From Labilibaculum sp. (GTDB lineage: Bacteria > Bacteroidota > Bacteroidia > Bacteroidales > Marinifilaceae), in contig JAEINT010000020.1 in NCBI GenBank assembly GCA_016342745.1, positions 1-64,000 on the forward strand: a stretch of 64,000 bases of DNA, written 5' to 3'. Positions 15,817-24,100 of this stretch are shown in pieces (position 1 is the first letter of the stretch; each line of letters opens with the position of its first letter). Below the pieces are notes generated by a model. It worked only from the letters and a program-made list of their open reading frames with translations, was not told the DNA's origin and did no database searches. The translations under genes were made by a program, and so were the position numbers.

Positions 15817-17037
15817 TTAGTCTTTGGCAATAAGACCTTCCTCATAAAGGTCAGTCCTAATAAGCTTCCCATCTACATCATATTCATTCAGCACTCCATC
15901 TCCATTAATAAAGCTTCCTTTATCCAAAGGGTTTCCTTGGCCATCAAAACAATTTATAACATCTTTAAGTCCACCATAACTGTATAAAGCTGTTTTATAA
16001 AGCTTCCCATTCGTATGATAATAAATCCATTCACCATCTTCGGCATCCTGTGGCCAAGTTAACTTCACACCAATACATGCTATTTTCCCGTTTGGATGAT
16101 AATACTTCCAATCGTAATCTCCTGATTCCTCATTCTTTACAGATTCAGACTGAACTGCACCATTCTCAAAGTATGAAGTTCTGAACATGATATAGCCGAA
16201 AGCCATACTTGCTTTAACTTTCACCTGTCCTGATTCATAATAAAAGAAATAATCCCCCTCTAACTTATCAGCTTTAAAAAAGGATTTTTCTGCGATTTTA
16301 CCGCTACTATAATAGGTCACATGAGTACCTGTTCTTTCTCCATTAGTATACTCTTTCTCGATGCTTTTGCCGCCTTCTTTATTAAAAGATAGAAACGGAC
16401 CATTCAATTTACCATTTGTGTAATTTGCTTTCATTTCCAACTGCCCATTATCAAAATAGGTAAGATATTCTCCTTCAGGCTCTCCATTAACATAGATATT
16501 AGATTCTTTTAATTGAGCATTTTCAAAATATACTTTACGGCTCCCATCTAATTTTCCATTTGTATAATTAATTTCAGATTTAGGCTGAGAATTTTCATAA
16601 TAGACTATACTCAAGCCATTTATTTTGCCACTTTCATTAAAATATTGTAAAGTTCTTGGAACGCCGCTATCGAAATAAGTTCTAAACTCTCCTACTTTTA
16701 TACTATTCACATAATTTACAACCGATAAAACTTTCCCTTGTTTGGAATATATTTTGGCTACACCATTATACAGGTCATTTCTAAGATTAACAATAGCTGA
16801 TACTTGTCCACTTTCATAATATTCTTTTCCTATACCAGTCATCTTACCCTTATAAAAGCGAACCACACGCTGAAGTTTACCCGACGGATAGTAATATTTT
16901 CCTTCTCCTGATAATAGGCCATCTTCTTTCGCACTTTCCATTTTAATGTTTCCATTGTCATGATACTCTTTGTAAGGTGTTTGCCCATAGGAGTAATAAC
17001 AAGCAAAAAATAAGACAAATAATATTTTAATTTTCAT
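15817..17037 (-). CDS. Secreted MORN_2 repeat protein, long paralogue
   Basis: A 406-residue exported protein with a signal peptide (MKIKILFVLFFACYYSYGQ). It has about a dozen MORN_2 repeats, each with a Y-[FY]-x-[SN]-G-[KQ]-[LIV] core (YYPSGKLQRVVRFYKGK; YFDNGQLEMKANYTNGK; YHPNGKIACIGVKLT). The C-terminus (DVDGKLIRTDLYEEGLIAKD) keeps the repeat pattern. It is upstream of the shorter paralogue and shares its terminator, so the two arose by duplication and form a small operon. No partner toxin or enzyme is nearby, and the function is unknown. Confidence 0.8.
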   Translation of the reverse strand: MKIKILFVLFFACYYSYGQTPYKEYHDNGNIKMESAKEDGLLSGEGKYYYPSGKLQRVVRFYKGKMTGIGKEYYESGQVSAIVNLRNDLYNGVAKIYSKQGKVLSVVNYVNSIKVGEFRTYFDSGVPRTLQYFNESGKINGLSIVYYENSQPKSEINYTNGKLDGSRKVYFENAQLKESNIYVNGEPEGEYLTYFDNGQLEMKANYTNGKLNGPFLSFNKEGGKSIEKEYTNGERTGTHVTYYSSGKIAEKSFFKADKLEGDYFFYYESGQVKVKASMAFGYIMFRTSYFENGAVQSESVKNEESGDYDWKYYHPNGKIACIGVKLTWPQDAEDGEWIYYHTNGKLYKTALYSYGGLKDVINCFDGQGNPLDKGSFINGDGVLNEYDVDGKLIRTDLYEEGLIAKD

Positions 17038-17304
17038 ATTTTAAGAATTTAATTAAGAAGGAGTTCTGTAGAATAAATGATTCCAAATGTTGATTTTATC
17101 CCTTAGCATATTTATGCTCTTTGATCTTAATAACACCAACAGCATCGACTAGTATTTTTCTATTTTAAGCGACTAGTTTTCGTAATTCACAACTGGTTTG
17201 AGTATGATAAACTGCGTGTTCGATTACCTAATTTAATAAATAATAACTGAATAGAAAACCTGATAACAAGTATATTACCCTATAAGCATTCTTGCTTATC
17301 CTTA

Positions 17305-17436
17305 TCATTTATCAATATTTAATACTTCCAAGTCTTTAATTACTAATTTGGCAATCGCAATAGAGACATATAATTTACTGATACTGGCAATCTTAAATAA
17401 GGCATGTGAATTTACTCCACAATCAATTCTTTACAA
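17305..17436 (-). pseudogene. Fragment of a serine hydrolase gene
   Basis: The minus strand encodes HALFKIASISKLY and then about 20 residues in the same frame before TGA, with a TAA just upstream. The ALFKIASISKLY part is identical to the SxxK region of the hydrolase at 6781-7818, and 24 bases (GATACTGGCAATCTTAAATA and the next four) match exactly. The rest of the gene is missing, so this is a remnant of a second copy. Confidence 0.75.
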
Positions 17437-17482
17437 AAAATGCAATCGGCAAAGAGATTGACAAAACTAATATTATCGACCT

Positions 17483-17565
17483 CCTAATCTGTTAGGTTTT
17501 AACTATTAATTAGTTATCCTTATTAATTAGGAGTACCTTTGCGAACGGATTACTAATCTTTTAGT
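17483..17565 (+). promoter_or_regulatory. Control region of the head-group operon: paired palindromes around a -7 element
   Basis: Two matching 14-bp interrupted palindromes, CCTAATCTGTTAGG (17483-17496) and ACTAATCTTTTAGT (17552-17565), share the core CTAATCTnTTAG and start 69 bp apart. Between them are two ATTAATTAG words (17505, 17522) and a perfect -7 element TACCTTTG (17534-17541). A weaker third site, GCTAATATTTAGT, is at 17678. The leader to the ATG at 17746 is about 200 nt. This looks like operators for a dedicated regulator, which is not encoded nearby. Confidence 0.55.
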
Positions 17566-17745
17566 ATCAATCATTCACTATCATTTTTGTTGATGAGCTC
17601 TCAAAGCACAAATCATCACATTAGCAGACTTCATACTTATAGTTGAATTATCAGCAAACTAGTCCAAACATCAGAGTGCTAATATTTAGTACGCTAGGGG
17701 CTTAAATCGCGTTTAGTTTTTTTTGATGATACCAATACATATTAT

Positions 17746-18543
17746 ATGAATTCTGATTCAGATAATTATTGTGGTCAAAATCGCATAACTACAGCATTAC
17801 TTCTTGCGGCTGGTACTGGAAGCCGCCTTTTCCCATTAACACAAAATTCCCCAAAATGTCTTACTCTTGTAAATGATAAATCGATACTAGAGAGACTTGT
17901 CACCAACCTAAAAAAACAAGGTTTTAAAAAGCTTGTAATCGTTACAGGCCACCTAAAAGAGTGTATCATGGATTATCTTGGTGAAAAATCAGGAGATTTA
18001 TGTATTGAATACATTCACAGTCCTTTGTACAAAACAACAAACAACATTTATTCGCTTTGGATGGCTCGTAACGCAATAAAGGAGCCATTTGTACTTTTCG
18101 AAAGTGATTTGGTATTGAACTCTGCTTTACTAGATGATATGGTTTATCCAGATCGGATGGCTGTAGCTCTTATGCAACCTTGGTTAGATGGCACAACAGT
18201 TTCTCTTGACAAGGCCAAGAAAGTTACCAAATTTCAAAAAGGCACCACTGAATCCTATTCCGATACTCGATACAAAACCGTTAACATCTACAGCTTTTCT
18301 CTTCCATCATGGCAAGCAATTGTTAAAAGGTTAAATCAGCATATCGATGCGGGTAATGTTAACTGTTATTATGAAACTGTTTTATCTGAAATGGTCGACA
18401 ATAAAAGCCTTCTGTTTGATTCGGTATCCTTTGACCACAAGCCATGGTACGAAATTGACAACATGAAAGATTTGGCCAAGGCGGAATTGTTATTCCCAAG
18501 GAAGTTGGTAAAATCGTCTAAGCATGAAAGTGCAGTGGCATAG
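17746..18543 (+). CDS. LicC-like CTP:phospho-alcohol cytidylyltransferase
   Basis: A 265-residue nucleotidyltransferase. The NTP-binding signature is LLLAAGTGSRLFPLTQNSPK (residues 18-37, with Lys37), and a metal-binding acid lies in FESDLVL (Asp121). The middle NNIYSLWMARNAI (100-111) and the C-terminal WYEIDNMKDLAKAE resemble LicC, the CTP:phosphocholine cytidylyltransferase, more than sugar-phosphate transferases. In LicC the N-x-Y-S-L segment and the Y-E-I-D-[ST] segment shape the active site. The expected reaction is CTP plus an amino-alcohol phosphate giving a CDP-amino-alcohol. It is the first gene of a three-gene unit, 37 nt before the next, and is cytosolic. The substrate (ethanolamine, choline or aminoethylphosphonate-like) is inference. 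Confidence 0.8.
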   Translation: MNSDSDNYCGQNRITTALLLAAGTGSRLFPLTQNSPKCLTLVNDKSILERLVTNLKKQGFKKLVIVTGHLKECIMDYLGEKSGDLCIEYIHSPLYKTTNNIYSLWMARNAIKEPFVLFESDLVLNSALLDDMVYPDRMAVALMQPWLDGTTVSLDKAKKVTKFQKGTTESYSDTRYKTVNIYSFSLPSWQAIVKRLNQHIDAGNVNCYYETVLSEMVDNKSLLFDSVSFDHKPWYEIDNMKDLAKAELLFPRKLVKSSKHESAVA

Positions 18544-18580
18544 TTAATTGAGGAATAGTAATTAAAAGTATTATACGAAA

Positions 18581-19675
18581 ATGGGAAGCAAATATAAAAC
18601 ACAAGAAGAAAAATACGAATACATCGCAAAACAGCATGGAGGTTATTATCGTCACGATTTTACCGACCATGCTTACTTGTACAATTTATATTTTCCGCCT
18701 AAGGATGTATTTACACATCTACAAGAAAACATTCACAATTTGGTTCTGAACTACCCAATGGCACAAGATGCATTGGCTGAACTGATTGGTGACTTAATCG
18801 ATCAACCTACCGAAAGAATCGTTGTTGGAAACGGTGCAGCCGAAATAATAAAAATATTATCGGGAAGTTTAGCAAAAAAAATAATTGTACCTGTACCCTC
18901 TTTTAATGAATATGCTAATGCGGCGCCGGAAGGAAAAGCGGTGGAGTTTCCACTTGAATTTCCATCTTTTCAGCTCGATGTAGATAAATTTGCAGCCGAA
19001 GCAATTAAAGTTGGTGCAGATATGGCTGTTGTGGTTACCCCCAACAACCCAACATCTTTGGTAGTGCCTAAGGCCGATTTAATTCGACTGGCAGAAAAAC
19101 TAAGGACCAGCAATTGCATGCTTATTGTCGATGAATCATTTCTTGATTTTGCCGATAAAAAGGAGCAAATAAGCTTGGAGCAGGATATTGACAAATATCC
19201 AAACATGGCAATTCTTAAAAGCATGAGTAAAGCTTATGGAATATGTGGCTTACGAATTGGTTATTTATTAACCGCTAATGCAGATTTTGCTCAAGCAGTA
19301 CGAAATGGCATTCACATCTGGAACATTAATGGATTTGCCGAAGAGTTTCTTCGCATACTTCCTAAATACAAACAAGAATTTGAGGACAGCTGCGAAATAG
19401 TTAAAGCAGATAGAGATGCTTTTTACAAGCAATTATGCGCCATCGAAGGAATGACCGTTTTCAAACCCGATGCAAACTATATTTATTGTCGTTTGCCCGA
19501 TGCAGCTTTAAGTGGACCCGAGGTAACAAAGCGTCTTTTTATTAAGTACAATATTTATATCAAAGATAGTGTTGGGAAAACCCAACCCGATGCAGATAGA
19601 TACATTCGAATTGCTAGTCGTACCCAAAAGGAAAACAACGCACTTGTTGATGCCTTACTAGATATCATGTATTAA
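18581..19675 (+). CDS. PLP-dependent enzyme, HisC/CobD-like (class I/II aminotransferase fold)
   Basis: A 364-residue fold-type I PLP enzyme. The cofactor lysine is Lys217 in SMSKAYGICGLRIGY; Asn156 (TPNNPTS), Asp184 (IVDESFLDF) and Arg225 complete the usual cofactor contacts, and Arg at RIASR near the C-terminus can bind a carboxylate or phosphate. The family holds histidinol-phosphate aminotransferases and CobD-type L-threonine-phosphate decarboxylases. Between a cytidylyltransferase and a phospholipid synthase, a CobD-like role is plausible: decarboxylating phosphoserine or phosphothreonine to an amino-alcohol phosphate. No his or cob genes are near. An alternative is transamination of a phosphonate or phospho-aldehyde. 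Confidence 0.75.
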   Translation: MGSKYKTQEEKYEYIAKQHGGYYRHDFTDHAYLYNLYFPPKDVFTHLQENIHNLVLNYPMAQDALAELIGDLIDQPTERIVVGNGAAEIIKILSGSLAKKIIVPVPSFNEYANAAPEGKAVEFPLEFPSFQLDVDKFAAEAIKVGADMAVVVTPNNPTSLVVPKADLIRLAEKLRTSNCMLIVDESFLDFADKKEQISLEQDIDKYPNMAILKSMSKAYGICGLRIGYLLTANADFAQAVRNGIHIWNINGFAEEFLRILPKYKQEFEDSCEIVKADRDAFYKQLCAIEGMTVFKPDANYIYCRLPDAALSGPEVTKRLFIKYNIYIKDSVGKTQPDADRYIRIASRTQKENNALVDALLDIMY

Positions 19676-19688
19676 AAAAGGAAGTAAA

Positions 19689-20321
19689 ATGAATAATAAT
19701 AAACAAATAAGCGTATTCGGTTTTATTAAAGATTTGCCGAATATTTGCTCTCTTTTAGGCTTACTGAGTGCTGTTACAGCTATTTATTTTGCGATACAAG
19801 GTAATTTTCAAGCAGCAATGATTGGCGTTTTGTGGGCCGTATTGTTCGATTGGTACGACGGTATTATTGCACGAAACATGAAAGGCAGAACCAAAATACA
19901 AGGTGATTTTGGAGCTGAGTTCGATTCTATGATTGATATTGTGAGCTTTGGTGTTTTTCCTGCTATCGTACTTTTAAGCTATGGAAATTACAATATTTGG
20001 TTCTTACCCGGTGCATTTGTAATTATTGCTGCCAGTGCTGTTCGATTGACTTATTTTAATGTTTACGGACTTATTGATAGCAAAACATACAAAGGCTTTC
20101 CGCTAGATAACAATGTGCTTATACTGGCTCTTGTATTTGTATTTGAAGGCTTTTTTACGCCTTCGGTTTTTTCCATATTGATTTATGCACTCATGATGCT
20201 TCTATCGGCTCTAAACTTATCCTCGATTCCTACACCAAAGTTTGGTGGGAAATGGGTTTATGCTTTAGTTGCCTATGTAGTCGTAATGACAGGAGTTTTT
20301 GGATGGATATTGATGAATTAA
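19689..20321 (+). CDS. CDP-alcohol phosphatidyltransferase family protein
   Basis: A 210-residue membrane enzyme with about six transmembrane segments. The family motif is present but stretched: Asp54-x2-Asp57-Gly-x2-Ala-Arg62-x12-Gly75-x3-Asp79-x3-Asp83. The usual gap after Ala-Arg is eight residues, so there is a four-residue insertion (within NMKGRTKIQGDF). The following DIVSFGVFPAI resembles phosphatidylserine synthases. It should join a CDP-activated alcohol and a lipid partner, releasing CMP. Its start is 13 nt after the PLP enzyme gene, so the three genes are surely co-transcribed. Likely product: an amino-alcohol phospholipid made from the CDP-compound supplied by the first gene. Confidence 0.85.
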   Translation: MNNNKQISVFGFIKDLPNICSLLGLLSAVTAIYFAIQGNFQAAMIGVLWAVLFDWYDGIIARNMKGRTKIQGDFGAEFDSMIDIVSFGVFPAIVLLSYGNYNIWFLPGAFVIIAASAVRLTYFNVYGLIDSKTYKGFPLDNNVLILALVFVFEGFFTPSVFSILIYALMMLLSALNLSSIPTPKFGGKWVYALVAYVVVMTGVFGWILMN

Positions 20322-20377
20322 ATTTAATTGAAATGAGGGTCGTTAGTTAAGCTTTACTCTAATAGAAATTGCAAACA

Positions 20378-21223
20378 CTAATAGACCTTCTCTTCCTTAA
20401 ATCGTAGTTTGTCTTTGTCTAAGAATATCCTTATCACATACAAATGCATATTCTTAGTGCCCAAATTTTCATAGTATAAGAACATATTATCGTCGTTTGG
20501 ATGGTTGCGAGCAGATAAAGTACCACACATGTATTGATCAAATGTATGCCCATAATAGAGATCATTGGTACGCATCAATTCCAGTTCGTGCGTATGACCA
20601 CAAAAAACATGTTTGATTTTGTGTTTTTGTACAAAATCGATTAGGGTCGCCGAATTCTTTAAAGGACATTCGTCGGTACCTAAAACAGAATAATGGGTAA
20701 GCAATAAAGGAATGTCATATTCTGCCTGTTTAATTGCTTTAGAAACAGCTCTTAATACTTTTTCTTCAACGTAACCATCATCGCTGTATAGTTCATTGGA
20801 ATCGATACTGATAACCAAAACCTTTTTCCCTTTAATCTCAATTGTTTTAACAAAATTCACATCGGTAAAATGATCATTTAGCTTCGTTATTTCTAAATTT
20901 AGAAAAAGATGTTTCTTACTTGTCTTGATTTTTTTTGAAATGGAAATCATCTTGGAATCATCAATATATTCCTGAAATAATTCATGAGAGCGCATGTTTC
21001 TTTTATCATGATTCCCAAGAGTAGAGACGATATTTTCACACTTAATCCCTTTGAGGAACTTGCCTGCTAGAGCATATTCGCTTTCCAAGCCATCTGTTGT
21101 ATTGTCGCCGGTATTAATCACAATATCAGCATCGAAAGAATTAATTTTTTCGAGTAAAAGCTGATCATTACCGTCCCAGTGCCTTGGGCCAAAATGCAGA
21201 TCTGATAGATGTAAAATATTCAT
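20378..21223 (-). CDS. Calcineurin-like metallophosphoesterase
   Basis: A 281-residue soluble phosphoesterase. All five motifs are visible: DLH (HLSDLHFG, residues 6-12), GD (NTGDNTTDG), GNHD (TLGNHDKR), a lone His (LLTHYSVLG) and GHTH (FCGHTHELE). It could act on cyclic nucleotides, phosphodiesters or phosphoproteins; the sequence does not say. It is convergent with the head-group operon (57 nt apart), so is probably not part of it. No signal peptide was seen. Confidence 0.85.
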   Translation of the reverse strand: MNILHLSDLHFGPRHWDGNDQLLLEKINSFDADIVINTGDNTTDGLESEYALAGKFLKGIKCENIVSTLGNHDKRNMRSHELFQEYIDDSKMISISKKIKTSKKHLFLNLEITKLNDHFTDVNFVKTIEIKGKKVLVISIDSNELYSDDGYVEEKVLRAVSKAIKQAEYDIPLLLTHYSVLGTDECPLKNSATLIDFVQKHKIKHVFCGHTHELELMRTNDLYYGHTFDQYMCGTLSARNHPNDDNMFLYYENLGTKNMHLYVIRIFLDKDKLRFKEEKVY

Positions 21224-21650
21224 ATCGTATTTCTTATTCAGATTTTTATAAAAACCAGGTTAATACTTTTACTCTACATTCTCGTGTTATAATAAGAAAG
21301 CGTTATTTACTAAATGTAATCAATATTGCCCGTTTAAAATTTTTATTTCGAATTGATAAAGGAAAGCACAACTATTTTTTTTGCTGCTATCAAATGAGCA
21401 AAGCCTAATATTTACATTTTCTAATCAACAAATTTCTACTTCTTCTAAGATTATTTTCATGGGTCAATACAAATCAACCAGATCCCAATTTTGAGTATAC
21501 CGATAGTTTTTAACCAATTGGCATGAACTTATTTTTTCGAAAATCGAATTCGTAGATAGAATATTCCATTTCGTTGATTGCTTTTTCAAATACCCCAATC
21601 TCTCCCTTTCTTTGATTTATCGAGTAAAATCAATCAAATAACTTACTAAA
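21224..21650. other. Intergenic stretch with divergent control regions
   Basis: No gene was seen. This AT-rich stretch must hold the promoters of the phosphoesterase (minus) and the Lcl-domain lipoprotein (plus), but no clear TAnnTTTG was identified. Confidence 0.35.
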
Positions 21651-22937
21651 ATGAAAAAATTCAGAATCCCGAAAAAGTCAATTGCCTTTGCAGTATCGGC
21701 ATGCATAGTATCCAGTCTATTGTTTACATCTTGCGAAAATGATGATAGCGATGATGAGAATCCTACAGAAACAACCGAATTCAGTTATTTACAAATTGCT
21801 TCTGGACAAACTACCCTATATGATAATGATGGTGCTGTTGTTTCATCATTAAGCGTAGGTGATGATTTCTACGGACAAGATGCCAACTACCTGAAAGGAA
21901 AAAGCATGAGCTATACGGATCATGGCAATGAAACAGTTACCGATAACAATACTGGTTTAATGTGGCAGCAAATTCCAACAACCGACGAATTTACATGGCA
22001 AGAGGCGGTTGATTATTGTAACGAATTGGAACTTGGTGGTTACGACGATTGGAGAATGCCAAGCTTGAAAGAACTTTTCTCGATTAGTGATTTTTCATCT
22101 GGGTGGCCATATATCGATACCGACTATTTTAAGCTTGCCAGTGGCGAAGTTTCAAAAGACGAACAATTTTGGTCGAGCAACTATTATGTAGGCTCAACAG
22201 TTGAGGGTGGTTCTAAATCAGCTTTCGGTGTAAACCATGTAACGGGTCACATTAAAGCCTATGCTGCTGAAATGCCAGAAGGTGAAGTTGGTGGTAGCGA
22301 TGATGGAGCTCCTGGTGATGGTGAAGCTCCAGAAGATGGAACTCCTCCTCCTGGAGATGGTAATGCTGCTCCAACAGGAAATCCTTTAGCAAAATATGTT
22401 CGTGCCGTTCGTGGAGACGAATATGGAATTAATAAATACACCAAAAACGATGATGGTACCATTACAGATAGTGCTTCTGGTTTAATGTGGGCGCAAGCTG
22501 ATAATGGCGAAGCAATGAACTGGGAAACTGCTTTAGCTTACTGCGAAGCTTCTGAATTAGCTGGACATAACGATTGGAGAATGCCAAACGTAAAAGAGCT
22601 GCAAGGAATTGTTGACTACTCTTACTCGCCAAGTGCTGAAAATTCTGAAAATGTAGGTGCGGCAATCGATCCAATATTTAGCTGTACGCCAATTATTAAC
22701 GAGGCTGGCAACGACGATTATGGCTATTATTGGACAGGTACATCAGCTAATTTTACATCTGGCAAGCCGTTCTACTACGCATGGTATGTTGCATTTGGTA
22801 TGGCTGTTAATGGTGAAGGTGAAGATTTTCATGGTGCAGGTGGTGTTCGTTTCGATACCAAATACGAAGGCGGTCCATTAGGCGAAGGTGGTGAAAGATA
22901 TTACAACTACGTACGTATGGTTCGCGATGCAAACTAA
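21651..22937 (+). CDS. Lipoprotein with two Lcl/DUF1566 domains
   Basis: A 428-residue surface or periplasmic lipoprotein. The signal ends LLFTSC, with the lipid-modified Cys at about residue 27, followed by an acidic stretch (ENDDSDDENP). Two DUF1566 domains (named for the Legionella collagen-like protein C-terminus) follow, each with TGLMWQQ/SGLMWAQ, an AVDYC/ALAYC helix, the signature DDWRMPSLKEL/NDWRMPNVKEL and a Y-[VA]-R-[MA]-V-R end. A Gly/Pro/Asp-rich linker (about residues 208-240, with GDGEAPEDGTPPPGDG) separates them. Such domains are linked to surface adhesion and carbohydrate binding; the ligand is unknown. It is monocistronic with a strong terminator. Confidence 0.85.
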   Translation: MKKFRIPKKSIAFAVSACIVSSLLFTSCENDDSDDENPTETTEFSYLQIASGQTTLYDNDGAVVSSLSVGDDFYGQDANYLKGKSMSYTDHGNETVTDNNTGLMWQQIPTTDEFTWQEAVDYCNELELGGYDDWRMPSLKELFSISDFSSGWPYIDTDYFKLASGEVSKDEQFWSSNYYVGSTVEGGSKSAFGVNHVTGHIKAYAAEMPEGEVGGSDDGAPGDGEAPEDGTPPPGDGNAAPTGNPLAKYVRAVRGDEYGINKYTKNDDGTITDSASGLMWAQADNGEAMNWETALAYCEASELAGHNDWRMPNVKELQGIVDYSYSPSAENSENVGAAIDPIFSCTPIINEAGNDDYGYYWTGTSANFTSGKPFYYAWYVAFGMAVNGEGEDFHGAGGVRFDTKYEGGPLGEGGERYYNYVRMVRDAN

Positions 22938-22957
22938 ACTTCTTTAAAAAGCATATA

Positions 22958-22997
22958 AAAAAATCCGACAAAGAACTTTTCCTTTGTCGGATTTTTC
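22958..22997 (+). terminator. Rho-independent terminator
   Basis: AAATCCGACAAAG pairs with CTTTGTCGGATTT followed by T, 25 nt after the Lcl lipoprotein stop. Confidence 0.85.
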
Positions 22998-23083
22998 TAG
23001 TACAGTCAGCATTCATTTACCAAAGCTTGCTAAAAGTAACTCACCAACTTGATGCCATTAATGCATAAATAAAATCACCATTC

Positions 23084-23863
23084 TCAAGATTCTGTTGATA
23101 TTACTTTCAAACCAATGCGTTCTTGTTCTGCATCAATACTTAAAACGCTTAATTTTAACTCATCACCTTTTTTCAAATCCTCTAAATCATCAGGCATATC
23201 AAAAGAGTAAACAAAACCCGAAAGATCCCATTCTAATTTAACAAAAAGCCCAAAGTGGTAAAATGATTCAAACTTACCAGTTAAGCTATCATTTATCTGA
23301 TATTTCTGTTCAAATTGCTTCCAAGGATTTGGCAGACACTGCTTTAACCCGAGCGACATTCGATATTTTGCTTCGTGCACATCCAATACCATCACCTCTA
23401 TTGTATCGCCAACACTTACTAAATGGCCAGGATGCATATTTTTATTGGTCCAATCCATTTCCGAGACATGAACTATACCCTCTATGCCTTCTTCAATCAG
23501 CACCATACAGCCATAATCGATTACATTAGTAACTTGCCCTTTCACCTGTTTTCGTTCCGGATATCGTTCCGCTATTCCTATCCACGGATTTTTTGTGCAT
23601 TGCTTTACACCCAAACTAATAGACTCTCTTTCTTCGTTTACCTCCAAAACCATAACTTCTATTTTGTCCTCACAACTGACAAAATCTATAGGTTTTAAAT
23701 TGGTTGTAAGCCAGGCCATATCCTTTAAATGAAGAAGTCCCACAAGCCCCTCCTCAAGTTCAACATAACAGCCATAGCTAAGCATTTTGATAACACGACC
23801 TGCATGTATCGTGCCTTCTTTATAATTAGGGGCAATTTCTTGCCAAGTTTTGGTTTTATTCAT
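23084..23863 (-). CDS. Triple S1-domain RNA-binding protein (RpsA-like)
   Basis: A 259-residue protein of three S1 OB-fold repeats (about residues 14-85, 98-170 and 182-255). Each has the G-x-V-x-x-[VM]-x-x-[YF]-G-x-x-V-x-[LI]-E core (GRVIKMLSYGCYVELEEGL; GQVTNVIDYGCMVLIEEGI; GKFESFYHFGLFVKLE). The first two end with ISLGVKQC/MSLGLKQC plus NPW, as in ribosomal protein S1 domains. It probably binds RNA or ribosomes as an accessory S1-like factor. The ATG at 23863 (MNKTKTWQEIAPNY) is chosen because a promoter at 23929-23960 lies inside the longer frame starting at 23965. Confidence 0.85.
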   Translation of the reverse strand: MNKTKTWQEIAPNYKEGTIHAGRVIKMLSYGCYVELEEGLVGLLHLKDMAWLTTNLKPIDFVSCEDKIEVMVLEVNEERESISLGVKQCTKNPWIGIAERYPERKQVKGQVTNVIDYGCMVLIEEGIEGIVHVSEMDWTNKNMHPGHLVSVGDTIEVMVLDVHEAKYRMSLGLKQCLPNPWKQFEQKYQINDSLTGKFESFYHFGLFVKLEWDLSGFVYSFDMPDDLEDLKKGDELKLSVLSIDAEQERIGLKVISTES

Positions 23864-23928
23864 ATGGTACACTACTATTTTTATTGATATAGAAACGAAC
23901 GAATACAAATATTTTTCGCATCGCAGCA

Positions 23929-23960
23929 CGAATCTACAAAACAAGGCGCGTGAATAAAAG
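23929..23960 (-). promoter_or_regulatory. Promoter of the S1-domain gene
   Basis: On the minus strand, -7 TAGATTCG preceded directly by TTGTTTTG. The -33 (CTTTT) is weak at the expected 19-nt distance. This is the fourth copy of the shared extended promoter and it fixes the start codon at 23863. Confidence 0.6.
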
Positions 23961-24051
23961 TTCAAGACTTAAATAAACTCGCATTAAAGCATTCTTGATT
24001 TTTCAATACTACTCATACTAGCTGCAACAGCACGATAGTGCTTTTACGCAC

Positions 24052-24078
24052 AAAAAACCCGAGGCTGCAGACTCGGGA
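24052..24078 (-). terminator. Rho-independent terminator
   Basis: On the minus strand, CCCGAGTCTGCAGCCTCGGG followed by TTTTTT, 25 nt after the stop of the gene at 24101. Confidence 0.9.
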
Positions 24079-24100
24079 ATTATTTTCTATTTCTTTTCAT

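Noticed and set aside
22259-22674. Minus-strand frames opposite the Lcl lipoprotein
   Set aside because: Pro/Ser-rich shadows of the Gly/Asp-rich linker and domains of the real gene.
23864-23965. N-terminal extension of the S1-domain protein
   Set aside because: A promoter lies inside it and the extra residues have no S1 similarity.
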